This document shows, piece by piece, positions 1-9,235 of a stretch of 64,000 bases of DNA. Source of the stretch: Sphingobacterium sp. HMA12 (GTDB taxonomy: Bacteria; Bacteroidota; Bacteroidia; Sphingobacteriales; Sphingobacteriaceae). Position numbers and translations under genes: made by a program. The notes below the pieces were generated by a model, which was given only the letters and a program-made list of their open reading frames with translations, was not told where the DNA came from and made no database searches. The DNA lies in the NCBI RefSeq assembly GCF_002933815.1, contig NZ_BEYR01000006.1, forward strand, positions 124,001 through 188,000, read 5' to 3'. The first letter of the stretch is position 1, and every line of letters begins with the position of its first letter.

Positions 1-722
1 ATCAAGGCACCCGAACCTTCACCCGAAACAAAACCATCTCGGTCTTTATCAAAAGGCCGGGAAGCAGTTTTGGGATCATCATTTCTTGTTGACAAAGCAT
101 GCATAGCGTTGAATCCACCGATCCCAGCTTCATTGACCGTCGCTTCTGATCCACCAGTAACAATCACATCTGCTTTTCCCATACGAATATAGTTAAAAGC
201 ATCAATCATTGCATTGGTAGCAGAGGCACAGGCCGATACTGCCGAAAAGTTGGGACCGCGAAGGCCATGACGCATTGAAATATGTCCTGGAGCAATATCA
301 ACGAGCATCTTAGGAATAAAGAAAGGATTGAAACGTGGTGTCCCATCCCCTTTTGCAAAGTTGGCAACTTCTTCTGTAAAAGTTGTCAGCCCTCCTATTC
401 CTGAGCCCCAGATTACCCCGATACGATTTGTATCTAATTTTTCAAAATCTAAGCCAGCATCTTTAATTGCCTCATCAGTAGACGCAATTGCATACTGTAC
501 AAAAGGATCGACTTTACGAGCTTCCTTACGATCCATAAAATCATGTGGATCAAACCCCTTTACCTCACACGCAAACTGAGTTTTGAATTTTGACGCATCA
601 AAATGCGTAATAGGAGCAGCTCCGCTTACACCATTTATTAATGCCTCCCAGTATTCTGAGACGGTATTACCAATTGGTGTAAGGGCGCCTAATCCTGTTA
701 CTACTACTCTTTTAAGCTCCAT
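1..722 (-). CDS. fabF: 3-oxoacyl-ACP synthase II (FabF), C-terminus cut off by window
   Basis: This is a condensing enzyme of type II fatty acid synthesis, extending acyl-ACP with malonyl-ACP in the cytoplasm. The reading frame runs from an ATG at 722 off the left edge, giving about 240 of the usual 415-420 residues. It begins MELKRVVVTGLGALTPIGN, a typical KAS II start, and contains the nucleophile-cysteine motif AVSACASATNAM and the GGSEATVNEAGIGGF segment. The catalytic histidines lie beyond the window. It sits 27 bases downstream of acpP on the same strand, the usual acpP-fabF pair, and probably shares its promoter. Identification is by motif recognition and neighbourhood. Confidence 0.95.
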   Translation of the reverse strand, partial: MELKRVVVTGLGALTPIGNTVSEYWEALINGVSGAAPITHFDASKFKTQFACEVKGFDPHDFMDRKEARKVDPFVQYAIASTDEAIKDAGLDFEKLDTNRIGVIWGSGIGGLTTFTEEVANFAKGDGTPRFNPFFIPKMLVDIAPGHISMRHGLRGPNFSAVSACASATNAMIDAFNYIRMGKADVIVTGGSEATVNEAGIGGFNAMHALSTRNDDPKTASRPFDKDRDGFVSGEGSGAL

Positions 723-749
723 TTATTACGATTAGCCTAATTAAATTAG

Positions 750-986
750 TTAGTTAACGTTTTTTTCTAAATAAGCGATTGCTTGACCAACAGTACCGAT
801 AGTCTCTGCTTGATCATCAGGAATAGCAACGTTGAATTCTTTTTCAAACTCCATGATCAACTCAACAGTGTCAAGTGAATCAGCACCTAAATCATTAGTG
901 AATGAAGCTTCTGGTGTTACTTCGTTTTCGTCTACACCTAATTTTTCAACGATAATTGCTTTTACTCTTGAAGCGATATCTGACAT
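750..986 (-). CDS. acpP: acyl carrier protein
   Basis: A 78-residue acyl carrier protein that holds growing acyl chains on a 4'-phosphopantetheine arm. The GADSLDTVEL motif carries the serine that is modified, and the protein is acidic with the four-helix ACP length. I place the start at 986 (MSDIASRVKAI) rather than at 1049, because the longer frame runs into a TAGGTTTG promoter element at 1047-1054 and would add 21 residues absent from normal ACPs. It heads an acpP-fabF operon. Confidence 0.96.
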   Translation of the reverse strand: MSDIASRVKAIIVEKLGVDENEVTPEASFTNDLGADSLDTVELIMEFEKEFNVAIPDDQAETIGTVGQAIAYLEKNVN

Positions 987-1046
987 GATTTTATAGTTTA
1001 ATTGTTTAATAAATCTGTGCAAAGAAAAATAAATTTCATCAAAATT

Positions 1047-1054
1047 CAAACCTA
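1047..1054 (-). promoter_or_regulatory. -7 promoter element for acpP-fabF
   Basis: On the minus strand this reads TAGGTTTG, an exact match to the Bacteroidota -7 consensus TAnnTTTG. It would give a leader of about 55 bases before acpP. No clear -33 TTTG was found. Confidence 0.5.
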
Positions 1055-1234
1055 AATTGATATTTAGATGAAAGTCACCATGTTAGGCGACCGAACTTAT
1101 TCGCGTCTTATACTAGCTAACCCACTCTATATTAACTTAGTTCAAGTATAACAAAAAATATTTTGTATTCCAAACGCTCAGCTAATTAACTCAAATTTTA
1201 CACAAAAAGTATATTCCCACCTTAAAATTATTAG

Positions 1235-1242
1235 TACCTTCG
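1235..1242 (+). promoter_or_regulatory. possible -7 element for the IPExxxVDY gene
   Basis: TACCTTCG differs from TAnnTTTG at one base and sits 32 bases before the GTG start at 1274. No matching -33 box was seen, so support is modest. Confidence 0.35.
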
Positions 1243-1273
1243 TTAGCATAAGAACATATATTGTAGAAAAAAA

Positions 1274-1768
1274 GTGGTCAATAAGTTAGTAGCAAGGTTA
1301 GACATGGACATGGATGAAGAGTTAGATTTCACCCTACTGGCCATTACCTGCCCGCTGAAAGATTACCGTCTCTGCCACTTTATCAACAAAGTAACAAATC
1401 TGGATTTTTCCAGAGGCAAAGAGAGCAAATATGATCATGATGGCCGTCCAAAAAATAAATCCGAAGAAGAGCTTGAATATCATATCATCTTTGATGCAAA
1501 GAAAAAAATAAGCTACCACTTCACCGCTTTTCATTACCTCAGCCCCGATTCAGACACAGAATATTTTCTTATCAACAATAAAAGTATTGAGGGAACCTTT
1601 TTAATTCCCGAAAACCCCCATTTTGATTTCTTCGTCATCATCAAAAATTACATCTGTGAAGACGATGTTGAACATATAATCAAAAGGATCAGCAAATTAC
1701 CGGAGGTGGTTATTGCAAAAGAAATATCACCAAAAATATTGAAATCTAAAGAAAATCTCATATTTTAG
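1274..1768 (+). CDS. IPExxxVDY family protein
   Basis: A 164-residue protein of a Bacteroidota-specific family named for its IPExxxVDY signature. Here the signature reads IPENPHFDF, near residue 116, within TFLIPENPHFDFFVIIKNY. The N-terminal LAITCPLKDYRLCHFIN is also typical of the family. The function is unknown. The family often lies beside pyruvate kinase, as here (pyk starts 135 bases downstream on the same strand). I chose the GTG at 1274, because ATGs further in (about residues 12 and 14) would remove the first strand. It has no signal peptide or membrane segment, so it is probably cytoplasmic. Confidence 0.8.
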   Translation: MVNKLVARLDMDMDEELDFTLLAITCPLKDYRLCHFINKVTNLDFSRGKESKYDHDGRPKNKSEEELEYHIIFDAKKKISYHFTAFHYLSPDSDTEYFLINNKSIEGTFLIPENPHFDFFVIIKNYICEDDVEHIIKRISKLPEVVIAKEISPKILKSKENLIF

Positions 1769-1825
1769 CAGACTGTAGGTTAGTGTAGCAAATACACCTA
1801 ACTGTAAATCTAAATTAATTCGATT

Positions 1826-1869
1826 TAGTTTTGACAAAAAGACAACAATACAGCCTGCTGTTTGTTGTC
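1826..1869 (+). promoter_or_regulatory. pyk promoter element and leader hairpin
   Basis: TAGTTTTG at 1826-1833 matches TAnnTTTG. Just downstream, GACAACA (1841-1847) pairs with TGTTGTC (1863-1869), with an inner ACAG/CTGT pairing, forming a hairpin in the leader about 35 bases before the pyk start. No T-run follows, so it is not an obvious terminator. Confidence 0.4.
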
Positions 1870-1903
1870 ATAAATGAAGAACATTAAAAATACAAAATAA
1901 CAG

Positions 1904-3331
1904 ATGGAAAAAGTTCAAAAAAGGACTAAAATTGTCGCAACATTAGGCCCTGCTTCGGCAGACAAACAAGTTTTGACCAACATGATTGCCAAAGGAGTTG
2001 ATGTGTGTCGGTTGAATTTCTCTCATGGCAGCCAGGCAGATCACCTTAAGGTAATCGAAACTATAAATGCAATAAATAATGAAACCGGATTCAATGTTGC
2101 CATCTTAGCTGACTTACAAGGTCCCAAGATTCGGATCGGAAAAATGAAAGAAGGTGGCGCTGTCCTCGTCAATGGTTCAAAAGTTGAAATCACTACACAC
2201 GAACTCATTGGAGATGAAAACAGAATCTATATTACATACGAAAACTTTCCAAATGATGTTGAAGCAAACGAAATCATATTACTTGATGACGGAAAACTTC
2301 AACTTCGTGTTTTAGAGACTAACCATAAAGATACCGTTACTTGTGAAGTGGTGCATGGAGGTGTCCTGACTTCACGTAAAGGCGTCAACCTACCAAACAC
2401 CAAAGTGTCTATCCCTTCATTGACTGAAGAAGATTTAGATAATTTAAACTTTGCATTGGATCACGGTGCTGACTGGATTGCCATGTCATTCGTTCGTTCG
2501 GCGGAAGATATCGCGCAATGCAAAAAGATCATTGCTGAAAAAGGAAGCCATGCACGCGTAATCGCCAAAGTAGAAAAACCAGAAGCGATCGAAAACATCG
2601 ATGCTATCATCGAAGCCACTGACGCTGTCATGGTCGCTCGTGGAGACCTTGGTGTTGAACTTCCAATGGAAGAAGTACCGGGACTTCAAAAGATCATTGT
2701 CCAAAAATGTCGAGACCTTTCAAAACCTGTAATTATTGCGACTCAAATGTTAGAAAGCATGATTACTACACCCCGTCCTACACGTGCTGAAGTAAACGAT
2801 GTTGCCAATTCAGTATTGGATGGTGCAGATGCCGTGATGTTAAGTGGCGAGACTTCAGTTGGTGAATTCCCAGAGATCGTAATCGAAACAATGAGTAAGA
2901 TTATTATCCACGTGGAACAAACTTCTTATCCTTATTATAATGAGAAAGTTAGTGAGATACACGACGGAACGCTTATTCCAGACGCAATTTGTGCTTCTTC
3001 AGTCTATCTGGCACAAAAAACAAATGCCTCAGCAATTGCCGTGTTGACATCTTCCGGTGCAACTGCATTTGAAATTACAAGTTACAGACCAAATGTAGAC
3101 ATCCTGGTATTTACAGGTACACAGACATTATTGAGACAATTGAGCTTGCTTTGGGGTGTAAAAACATTTATTTACGACAAATTCGAAAGCACAGATGGTT
3201 CCATCCATGATGTCAATAGATTTATCGTCAAAAACAACTACGTTCAACCGGGATCGATTATCATCAATACGGCGTCCACTCCGTTAATCGAAAAAGGTAA
3301 AACAAATACTATCCGTGTTTCTCAACTGTAA
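1904..3331 (+). CDS. pyk: pyruvate kinase
   Basis: Converts phosphoenolpyruvate and ADP to pyruvate and ATP, the last step of glycolysis. The 475-residue length is normal for the bacterial enzyme. Diagnostic segments are TKIVATLGPAS near the N-terminus, the NFSHG motif, LADLQGPKIRIG, the active-site block VIAKVEKPEAIENID followed by ARGDLGVELP, and MLESMITTPRPTRAEVNDVAN with the ADAVMLSGET stretch. The last 120 residues form the usual C-terminal regulatory domain. The frame is intact from ATG 1904. It ends at a hairpin terminator shared with the converging gene. Confidence 0.97.
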   Translation: MEKVQKRTKIVATLGPASADKQVLTNMIAKGVDVCRLNFSHGSQADHLKVIETINAINNETGFNVAILADLQGPKIRIGKMKEGGAVLVNGSKVEITTHELIGDENRIYITYENFPNDVEANEIILLDDGKLQLRVLETNHKDTVTCEVVHGGVLTSRKGVNLPNTKVSIPSLTEEDLDNLNFALDHGADWIAMSFVRSAEDIAQCKKIIAEKGSHARVIAKVEKPEAIENIDAIIEATDAVMVARGDLGVELPMEEVPGLQKIIVQKCRDLSKPVIIATQMLESMITTPRPTRAEVNDVANSVLDGADAVMLSGETSVGEFPEIVIETMSKIIIHVEQTSYPYYNEKVSEIHDGTLIPDAICASSVYLAQKTNASAIAVLTSSGATAFEITSYRPNVDILVFTGTQTLLRQLSLLWGVKTFIYDKFESTDGSIHDVNRFIVKNNYVQPGSIIINTASTPLIEKGKTNTIRVSQL

Positions 3332-3342
3332 GAAATAGGATA

Positions 3343-3388
3343 AAAAAATAAAGGCATTCGTTTTAAGGCGGATGCCTTTATTTTTTTA
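3343..3388. terminator. bidirectional terminator between pyk and the small exported-protein gene
   Basis: AAAAATAAAGGCATTCG pairs with CGGATGCCTTTATTTTT around a short TTTTAAGG loop. A-rich and T-rich flanks on the two sides allow it to act in both directions. Confidence 0.8.
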
Positions 3389-3709
3389 TTTCTTGCGGTA
3401 TAAGGAATCAATCTTTAATTTGAAATCTTTCACTTTCAAACTATCTTCCAATAATTTAAACCGCAATGTATCCTGTGATGATTTTCTTCTTTTGGGTAAT
3501 TTCTCCGTTCCCGGCATGGGGGCCAGACTATCCAGATTTTTGGATCTCTTGACGGGCATATTATACTTAGCTGATGTGGTATCTAATCCAATGACTGGCA
3601 TCTGGGATCGTTTATCCTGCAGTAGGGGCCGATGCTCTTTGAGCTTGATCTGACCAAAGGCAATCCCCCCCATAAAAGATAATGCCAATGATAATACGTA
3701 AGTTTTCAT
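3386..3709 (-). CDS. small exported protein of unknown function
   Basis: A 107-residue protein starting MKTYVLSLALSFMGGIAFGQ, a clear Sec signal peptide with a probable signal peptidase I site after AFG. The mature part is basic and rich in Lys, Ser and Asp, without a domain I recognise. The longer open frame up to 3808 adds a Cys-rich stretch ahead of the signal peptide and is unlikely to be translated. The stop codon overlaps the pyk terminator. It is probably periplasmic. Nothing in its neighbourhood suggests a role. Confidence 0.6.
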   Translation of the reverse strand: MKTYVLSLALSFMGGIAFGQIKLKEHRPLLQDKRSQMPVIGLDTTSAKYNMPVKRSKNLDSLAPMPGTEKLPKRRKSSQDTLRFKLLEDSLKVKDFKLKIDSLYRKK

Positions 3710-3811
3710 AACATAATCTATTTTAACTTCTAATTTACAACAACATAAGCAAGATTTAAAGCAATTGCTGTTAAACATTGTTAAAACAGCTTCAAAACAA
3801 GTTAGCATCTT

Positions 3812-3819
3812 TATATTTG
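3812..3819 (+). promoter_or_regulatory. -7 element upstream of the two-component operon
   Basis: TATATTTG is an exact match to TAnnTTTG on the plus strand, about 108 bases before the histidine kinase start. No clear -33 box is present. Confidence 0.4.
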
Positions 3820-3927
3820 TAACAATTCAAGTAAAGTGGAAGATGGCAGGCAGGAATGACTCAGAAACCCAGCGTATAATGAGTGCATGATTCGCTTGAG
3901 ATTATACCTTTTTCAAAATATGATTTA

Positions 3928-5757
3928 ATGAAGAAAAATAGTATTGTATTAATCATTGGACTAATGTCTTTGGCGCTAATCGGAGTATTGGCCATGCAAT
4001 TCTATTTCCTGCGAGATTCCTATCGTCAAAAATCACAGCTTTTCGATGAATCTGTCAATGCCGCGCTTACGGCTGTTGCAGGAAAACTCGAACGCCGTGA
4101 GGTCGTGGATTTCGCGAAAGTACAACAGGAGCGTAATATCGAAAAATCCAAGCAGGAGCAAGCGAAACAACGTCAGTTAACTGAACAGCTCCAACTTCAA
4201 ACTCAAATTGAGAATCTAAGAGGCAAATTAGATCAGGTCTATCAAAAATATAAATTAGAGGAAGATAGATTAAAAGCAACCTATCCAAATATTATCAATA
4301 TTGAAAATTGGTTTTACGAAACTTATGTTAAAAGAACACAATATCAGGACTTAGTTGAAATCAATATTGTCAAAACGCCCACCAGTGGTCTATATTATCA
4401 AGAAGACGTTATCGTTTCCGCAACCAAAACAATTCCACGTATTGAAGCAAAAGACGACAGTACACGATTTTTAATTGTCCATATTGATGATTTCAAGCGA
4501 TTACTGGGAAAGAGTATCGTTGCTCTTCCCCCAAGGTCTGACCCAAAACTATCCAAACGTATTTTTGAGCTGGAAACCAAATTAAATAAACTGTCGAAAA
4601 AAAATGCCGGTTATGGTTTCAATGTCTACGATTCTGTTGCCATGCTCGGCGGTAAAAAAGCTGATTACATTGAAGATGTCGCTATCGGAATGGAGTTGGC
4701 CAAAAGACCATTAAAAGACCGGTTAAACGTCATTATTGTTCAAGAACTACTAAAAGAAGAGCTAGCACAACGTGATATCAAGGCGCCATTTAATATTGAG
4801 ATATGGAGCACTAGCAACATTTTGCTAAACAATATCCTGAATGAAGCCGAATTAAACAGCCCTATAAATACCACAAAGTACTCAACCGCCCTTTTTAAAG
4901 GTGACATTGGTGCTGCACCAGGAAAACTGACCATATACTTTCCCAACAAAAAGGCAATTATTGCGGACAACATGGGGTATTTACTACTGCCCATGCTCGC
5001 GCTCCTATTTCTATTGGTTGGATGTTTTGCGTATACGCTTATTATTATTTTCAGGCAAAAGAAAGTATCTGAAATGAAAACCGACTTCATAAACAACATG
5101 ACACATGAGTTTAAAACTCCTGTGGCTACGATTATGATCGCCAGCGAATCACTCAAGGATCCGGACATCAATGCGGACCACAAACGTGTACAGAAACTGG
5201 CCAATATCATTTACGATGAGAATGTTCGCCTGGGCAACCATATTGAACGGGTACTGGATTTAGCAAAACTGGAGAAAGAAACCCTAAAACTCGATCGTGA
5301 GGACGTGCATATCAACGACCTTGTCGCCGCTGTCACCGACAGTATGCAACTTCGGATGCAGAACATCGGCGGGCAGTTCAGTGTTGACCTTGCTGCGACA
5401 AAAGATATTGTTGTCGGGGATGAACTCCATTTTTCAAATGTTTTTTACAATCTTTTGGATAATGCGATCAAATACAGTAAAGGAGATCTACATGTCAATA
5501 TTAATTCCAAAAATGTCGGCGACAACATCGTTATCACCATTGCTGACAATGGAATTGGGATGAGCCGAGACCACCTTCAAAAGATATTCGATCAGTTTTA
5601 TCGTATTCCTACCGGAAATGTCCACAATGTCAAAGGTTTTGGCCTGGGCCTCAGTTATGTCCAGGATATATTGAGAAGACTCAATGGAAGAATCACTGTA
5701 AAAAGTGAAAAAGATAAGGGCACAACCTTTGAGGTAATTTTGCCCATAAAAAAATAA
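3928..5757 (+). CDS. membrane sensor histidine kinase
   Basis: A 609-residue sensor kinase. It has a membrane helix at about residues 4-25, a large extracytoplasmic region (about 26-350) with a coiled-coil rich in Gln and Lys, a second helix at about 352-373, and then HisKA and HATPase domains. The H-box NNMTHEFKTP places the phosphorylated histidine near residue 393. The N-box reads NLLDNAIKYS, the G1 box ADNGIGM, and the G2 box GFGLGLSYV. I start at 3928, because MKKNSIVLIIGL directly begins the first helix; the frame extends to 3883. It is followed 54 bases later by its response regulator. The arrangement resembles the Bacteroides RprX/RprY type, but the signal is unknown. Confidence 0.9.
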   Translation: MKKNSIVLIIGLMSLALIGVLAMQFYFLRDSYRQKSQLFDESVNAALTAVAGKLERREVVDFAKVQQERNIEKSKQEQAKQRQLTEQLQLQTQIENLRGKLDQVYQKYKLEEDRLKATYPNIINIENWFYETYVKRTQYQDLVEINIVKTPTSGLYYQEDVIVSATKTIPRIEAKDDSTRFLIVHIDDFKRLLGKSIVALPPRSDPKLSKRIFELETKLNKLSKKNAGYGFNVYDSVAMLGGKKADYIEDVAIGMELAKRPLKDRLNVIIVQELLKEELAQRDIKAPFNIEIWSTSNILLNNILNEAELNSPINTTKYSTALFKGDIGAAPGKLTIYFPNKKAIIADNMGYLLLPMLALLFLLVGCFAYTLIIIFRQKKVSEMKTDFINNMTHEFKTPVATIMIASESLKDPDINADHKRVQKLANIIYDENVRLGNHIERVLDLAKLEKETLKLDREDVHINDLVAAVTDSMQLRMQNIGGQFSVDLAATKDIVVGDELHFSNVFYNLLDNAIKYSKGDLHVNINSKNVGDNIVITIADNGIGMSRDHLQKIFDQFYRIPTGNVHNVKGFGLGLSYVQDILRRLNGRITVKSEKDKGTTFEVILPIKK

Positions 5758-5811
5758 CACGTTCCTTTTTTGTATATTCAGGGAACATTAGTGAAAATTA
5801 ATAGATTCATT

Positions 5812-6501
5812 ATGCAAAAGATATTATTAGCAGAAGATGATCCCAATTTGGGGGATCTTTTAAAGGATTATCTCGAATTAAAGGGAAAATTTGACGTCAC
5901 GCTCTGTATAGATGGGGACGAAGCCATTTCCCAATTCAAAAAAAATGATTACGACTTATGCATTTTCGATGTCATGATGCCTAAAAAAGACGGTTTTACC
6001 GTGGGCCGTGAAATCAGAAAAACAAATAGCACTGTACCGATCATCTTCGCCACCGCAAAGGGGATGATGGAAGACAAGACTGAAGCGTTTGAATTAGGTG
6101 GAGATGATTATATTACCAAGCCGTTCCGTGTTGAGGAACTACTTCTTCGGATTAATGCCCTACTGAAACGTAGTGTCAGAGACAAAGAAGATGAAGTGGT
6201 TGCAGACAAATTTGAAATTGGAGACTACTTCTTTGATTATACAAGTCAGCAGATTTCTTACAAAGGCCAGATGCAGAAATTGTCAACAAAAGAGGCTGAG
6301 TTACTTCGCCTACTATGTTTAAAAAAGAATGATGTATTGACTCGTGAAGAGGCATTATTAAAAATATGGCATGATGACAACTATTTCACCGGCAGAAGTA
6401 TGGATGTATTTCTCAGCAAACTTCGCAAATATCTAAAAGAAGATAACAAGGTCGAAATCGTCAATGTACACGGAAAAGGTTACAAACTTCTGGTGAGCTA
6501 A
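5812..6501 (+). CDS. OmpR/PhoB-family response regulator
   Basis: A 229-residue two-domain regulator. The receiver domain has the acidic pair EDD near the start, the phosphoacceptor Asp at about residue 53 (IFDVMMPKKDG) and the conserved Lys at about residue 103 (ITKPFR). The C-terminal winged helix (about 130-229) has the OmpR signature ending VHGKGYKL. The start MQKILLAEDD at 5812 is chosen over 5770, because receiver domains begin here. It is almost certainly the partner of the kinase immediately upstream. The target genes cannot be told from the sequence. Confidence 0.93.
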   Translation: MQKILLAEDDPNLGDLLKDYLELKGKFDVTLCIDGDEAISQFKKNDYDLCIFDVMMPKKDGFTVGREIRKTNSTVPIIFATAKGMMEDKTEAFELGGDDYITKPFRVEELLLRINALLKRSVRDKEDEVVADKFEIGDYFFDYTSQQISYKGQMQKLSTKEAELLRLLCLKKNDVLTREEALLKIWHDDNYFTGRSMDVFLSKLRKYLKEDNKVEIVNVHGKGYKLLVS

Positions 6502-6507
6502 CGGCAT

Positions 6508-6545
6508 AGGGGGTGAGATTCCATTGAACAATTTCACCCTCCTTT
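6508..6545 (+). terminator. hairpin after the two-component operon
   Basis: AGGGGGTGAGATT pairs with AATTTCACCCTCCT around CCATTGAAC with one mismatch and is followed by TTTCC. It is a plausible but not strong intrinsic terminator. Confidence 0.5.
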
Positions 6546-6618
6546 CCAATGAAAAGAAAGAAATAAAACATTTCTATCCTTAGTAGATTATAAAAAATAC
6601 ATGCACTTTTATAAAAAA

Positions 6619-6650
6619 TTTGCATATCAAAAAGAAATGTACTAACTTAG
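6619..6650 (+). promoter_or_regulatory. promoter of the metE riboswitch transcript
   Basis: TTTG (6619-6622) lies 20 bases before TAACTTAG (6643-6650), one base off the TAnnTTTG consensus. The predicted start just precedes the riboswitch P1 stem. Confidence 0.5.
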
Positions 6651-6656
6651 CGTCGC

Positions 6657-6793
6657 TTATAGAGAAAGGCAGAGGGAATAGACCCGATGAAGCCTTAGCA
6701 ACCTGTCCCTTGACAAGGTGCTAAATTCTACCCTACTTGATATGGGAATGATAAGCCGAAGTCACCGAATTCTAGTGTGTCCTTCTCTCTAGC
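6657..6793 (+). promoter_or_regulatory. SAM-I (S-box) riboswitch controlling metE
   Basis: The conserved S-box core is present in order: AGGGA then GACCCGATGAAGCC, TTAGCAACCTGTCCCT and AAGGTGCTAAATTC. The P1 stem pairs AGAGAAAGG (6661-6669) with CCTTCTCTCT (6781-6790). Binding of S-adenosylmethionine should switch off the methionine synthase gene that starts 39 bases later. I see no T-run hairpin between the aptamer and metE, so control may act at translation initiation. Confidence 0.93.
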
Positions 6794-6831
6794 AAGAAAT
6801 ATAGTTGTAAAGAAATATTAAAAACATTATT

Positions 6832-9144
6832 ATGTTATTGACTAACAATTTAGGTTACCCTCGTGTGGGCGCGTTCCGCGAATTGAAAAAAGCCAATGAG
6901 GCCTATTGGGCTAAAAAATCTTCTGTTGAGGAATTATTGGACACAGCAAAAAAAATTCGTGAAGGCAATTGGAAAACACAAAAAGATGCTGGAATAGATC
7001 TGATCCCTTCCAACGACTTCTCTTTTTACGATCAAGTATTGGATTTAACCCTTACTGTTGGTGCAATTCCTGCTCGTTACCATTCTTTATTGAATAAAGT
7101 AGACAACAACTACAGCTTAGACTTATATTTTGCAATGGCACGCGGTTTCCAGCAAGAGGGAATCGACGTAACCGCAATGGAAATGACCAAGTGGTTGGAT
7201 ACCAACTACCACTACATGGTTCCTGAATTCACAAAAGATCAAGAGTTCAAATTGACTTCTGAGAAATTCTTAAATGAATACAACGAAGCAAAATCATTGG
7301 GTATTGAGACAAAACCAGTTTTACTTGGCCCTATCACTTACCTTTTGATTGGTAAAGAAAAAGAAGCTGGTTTCGACCGTATCGACCTATTGGACAAATT
7401 GGTACCTGTATATGAGCAAATCTTGGCTAAATTGGCAGAAGCTGGCGCACAATATGTTCAGATTGACGAGCCTTTCTTGGCCTTGGATCTAGACGCAAAA
7501 GTAAAAGCATTATACCAACCTACTTTTGAGAAATTGGCCGCTGCTGCCAAAAATATCAAATTGATCGCGACAACTTACTTCGAAGCATTAAAAGACAACG
7601 AGGATATCGCAGTTAACTTACCGATCCATGCATTACATTTGGATTTAGTACGTGGTGAAAACCAATTGGATACAGTTTTAGCAAAAGTTCCGGCTTCATT
7701 GACATTATCTTTGGGTATTGTTGAAGGCCGTAACATCTGGAAAAACGATTACGAAAAATCATTGGTTAAAATCAAACAGGCAGTTGATGCATTAGGAAAA
7801 GACCGTGTTTGGATTGCTCCTTCTTCGTCTTTATTGCACGTTCCTTTTGATTTGGATAATGAGCACAACGAGCAATCATTGCCTGCAGAAGTTAAAAACT
7901 GGTTAGCATTCGCAAAACAGAAATTAGCGGAAGTAAAAGATCTTGCGATTTTAGCTGAAGGTGAAGTTGATGCAGAAACGACAAAACGTTTCGAAGCAAA
8001 CAAAGCTGCAGCTGAAAGCCGTCGTACTTCTCCTTTGATCCACAAACAAGAAGTTAAAACACGTACAAGCAACATTACTGATGATGATGCAAAACGTACA
8101 TCAGTTTTTGCTGACCGTAAGGCAGCACAACAAGCTAAATTCAACTTACCAGCGTTCCCTACGACGACGATCGGTTCTTTCCCACAAACAAAAGATGTGC
8201 GTAAATGGAGAGCTGATTTGAAAAAAGGATCGATCACACAAGAAGAGTACGATAAAGCGATTGCTGAAGAAACAGAAAATACAATCCGTCTTCAAGAGCA
8301 ATTGGATATCGATGTATTGGTTCACGGTGAGTTCGAACGTAATGACATGGTTGAATACTTCGGTGAGCAATTGGCTGGATATGCATTCACACAAAACGGT
8401 TGGGTACAATCCTACGGTTCACGTTGTGTGAAACCTCCGATCATTTATGGAGATGTATACCGTCCAGAGGATATGACTGTACGTTGGTCTTCATACGCTC
8501 AATCATTGACTAACCGTCCAGTTAAAGGGATGTTGACTGGTCCAGTTACCATCTTACAATGGTCTTTCGTACGTAATGACCAACCTCGTTCAACAACAAC
8601 TTACCAAATCGCATTGGCGATCCTAGATGAAGTACAAGCTTTGGAAAAAGCGGGTATCAAAATTATTCAGATCGATGAACCTGCGATCCGCGAAGGTTTA
8701 CCATTACGTAAAGCAGATCAAAAAGACTACCTTAACTGGGCTGTACGTGCATTCCGTGTTTCTTCATCCAACGTAGAAGATGATACGCAGATCCACACGC
8801 ACATGTGTTACTCTGAGTTCAACAACGTGATCGAAGATATCGCAGCAATGGATGCAGACGTCATTACAATTGAGACTTCACGTTCGCAAATGAAATTATT
8901 GAATGCTTTTGCAGGTGATTTCAAATACCCGAACGATATCGGTCCTGGTGTATACGATATCCACTCACCACGCGTACCAAGCAAAGATGAGATGGTAGAC
9001 CTATTGCGCAAAGCAAAAGCGGTAGTTCCTGCTGAACAACTTTGGGTTAACCCTGACTGTGGTTTGAAAACTCGTGCTTGGCCTGAAACTAAAGCAGCTT
9101 TAGAATCTATGGTTGAAGCTGCGAAAATCTTAAGAGCAGAATAA
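6832..9144 (+). CDS. metE: cobalamin-independent methionine synthase
   Basis: Transfers a methyl group from 5-methyltetrahydropteroyl-triglutamate to homocysteine, without B12. The 770 residues compare with about 750-760 for the family. The N-terminal domain starts LTNNLGYPRVGAFRELKKA. The catalytic C-terminal domain starts near FPTTTIGSFPQTKDVRKWR. The zinc site is visible as His657 and Cys659 (THMCYSEF), a Glu near 682 (TIETSRS), and Cys743 (NPDCGLKTR). Expression should fall when S-adenosylmethionine is abundant, through the upstream S-box. A strong terminator follows, so it is a single-gene transcript. Confidence 0.97.
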   Translation: MLLTNNLGYPRVGAFRELKKANEAYWAKKSSVEELLDTAKKIREGNWKTQKDAGIDLIPSNDFSFYDQVLDLTLTVGAIPARYHSLLNKVDNNYSLDLYFAMARGFQQEGIDVTAMEMTKWLDTNYHYMVPEFTKDQEFKLTSEKFLNEYNEAKSLGIETKPVLLGPITYLLIGKEKEAGFDRIDLLDKLVPVYEQILAKLAEAGAQYVQIDEPFLALDLDAKVKALYQPTFEKLAAAAKNIKLIATTYFEALKDNEDIAVNLPIHALHLDLVRGENQLDTVLAKVPASLTLSLGIVEGRNIWKNDYEKSLVKIKQAVDALGKDRVWIAPSSSLLHVPFDLDNEHNEQSLPAEVKNWLAFAKQKLAEVKDLAILAEGEVDAETTKRFEANKAAAESRRTSPLIHKQEVKTRTSNITDDDAKRTSVFADRKAAQQAKFNLPAFPTTTIGSFPQTKDVRKWRADLKKGSITQEEYDKAIAEETENTIRLQEQLDIDVLVHGEFERNDMVEYFGEQLAGYAFTQNGWVQSYGSRCVKPPIIYGDVYRPEDMTVRWSSYAQSLTNRPVKGMLTGPVTILQWSFVRNDQPRSTTTYQIALAILDEVQALEKAGIKIIQIDEPAIREGLPLRKADQKDYLNWAVRAFRVSSSNVEDDTQIHTHMCYSEFNNVIEDIAAMDADVITIETSRSQMKLLNAFAGDFKYPNDIGPGVYDIHSPRVPSKDEMVDLLRKAKAVVPAEQLWVNPDCGLKTRAWPETKAALESMVEAAKILRAE

Positions 9145-9164
9145 TTCTTAAACTATATTGATAA

Positions 9165-9200
9165 AAGCCCTAGATGAGATTTCATCTAGGGCTTATTTTT
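9165..9200 (+). terminator. strong intrinsic terminator after metE
   Basis: A 13-bp perfect stem (9165-9177 with 9182-9194) with a GATT loop is followed by ATTTTTT. Confidence 0.88.
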
Positions 9201-9235
9201 TGAATACTTTATCCGACATCAAGCGTCTTCGTCTG

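Noticed and set aside
328..579. 83-residue plus-strand frame opposite fabF
   Set aside because: It is the complement of a clear FabF reading frame and shows no start signal or family resemblance.
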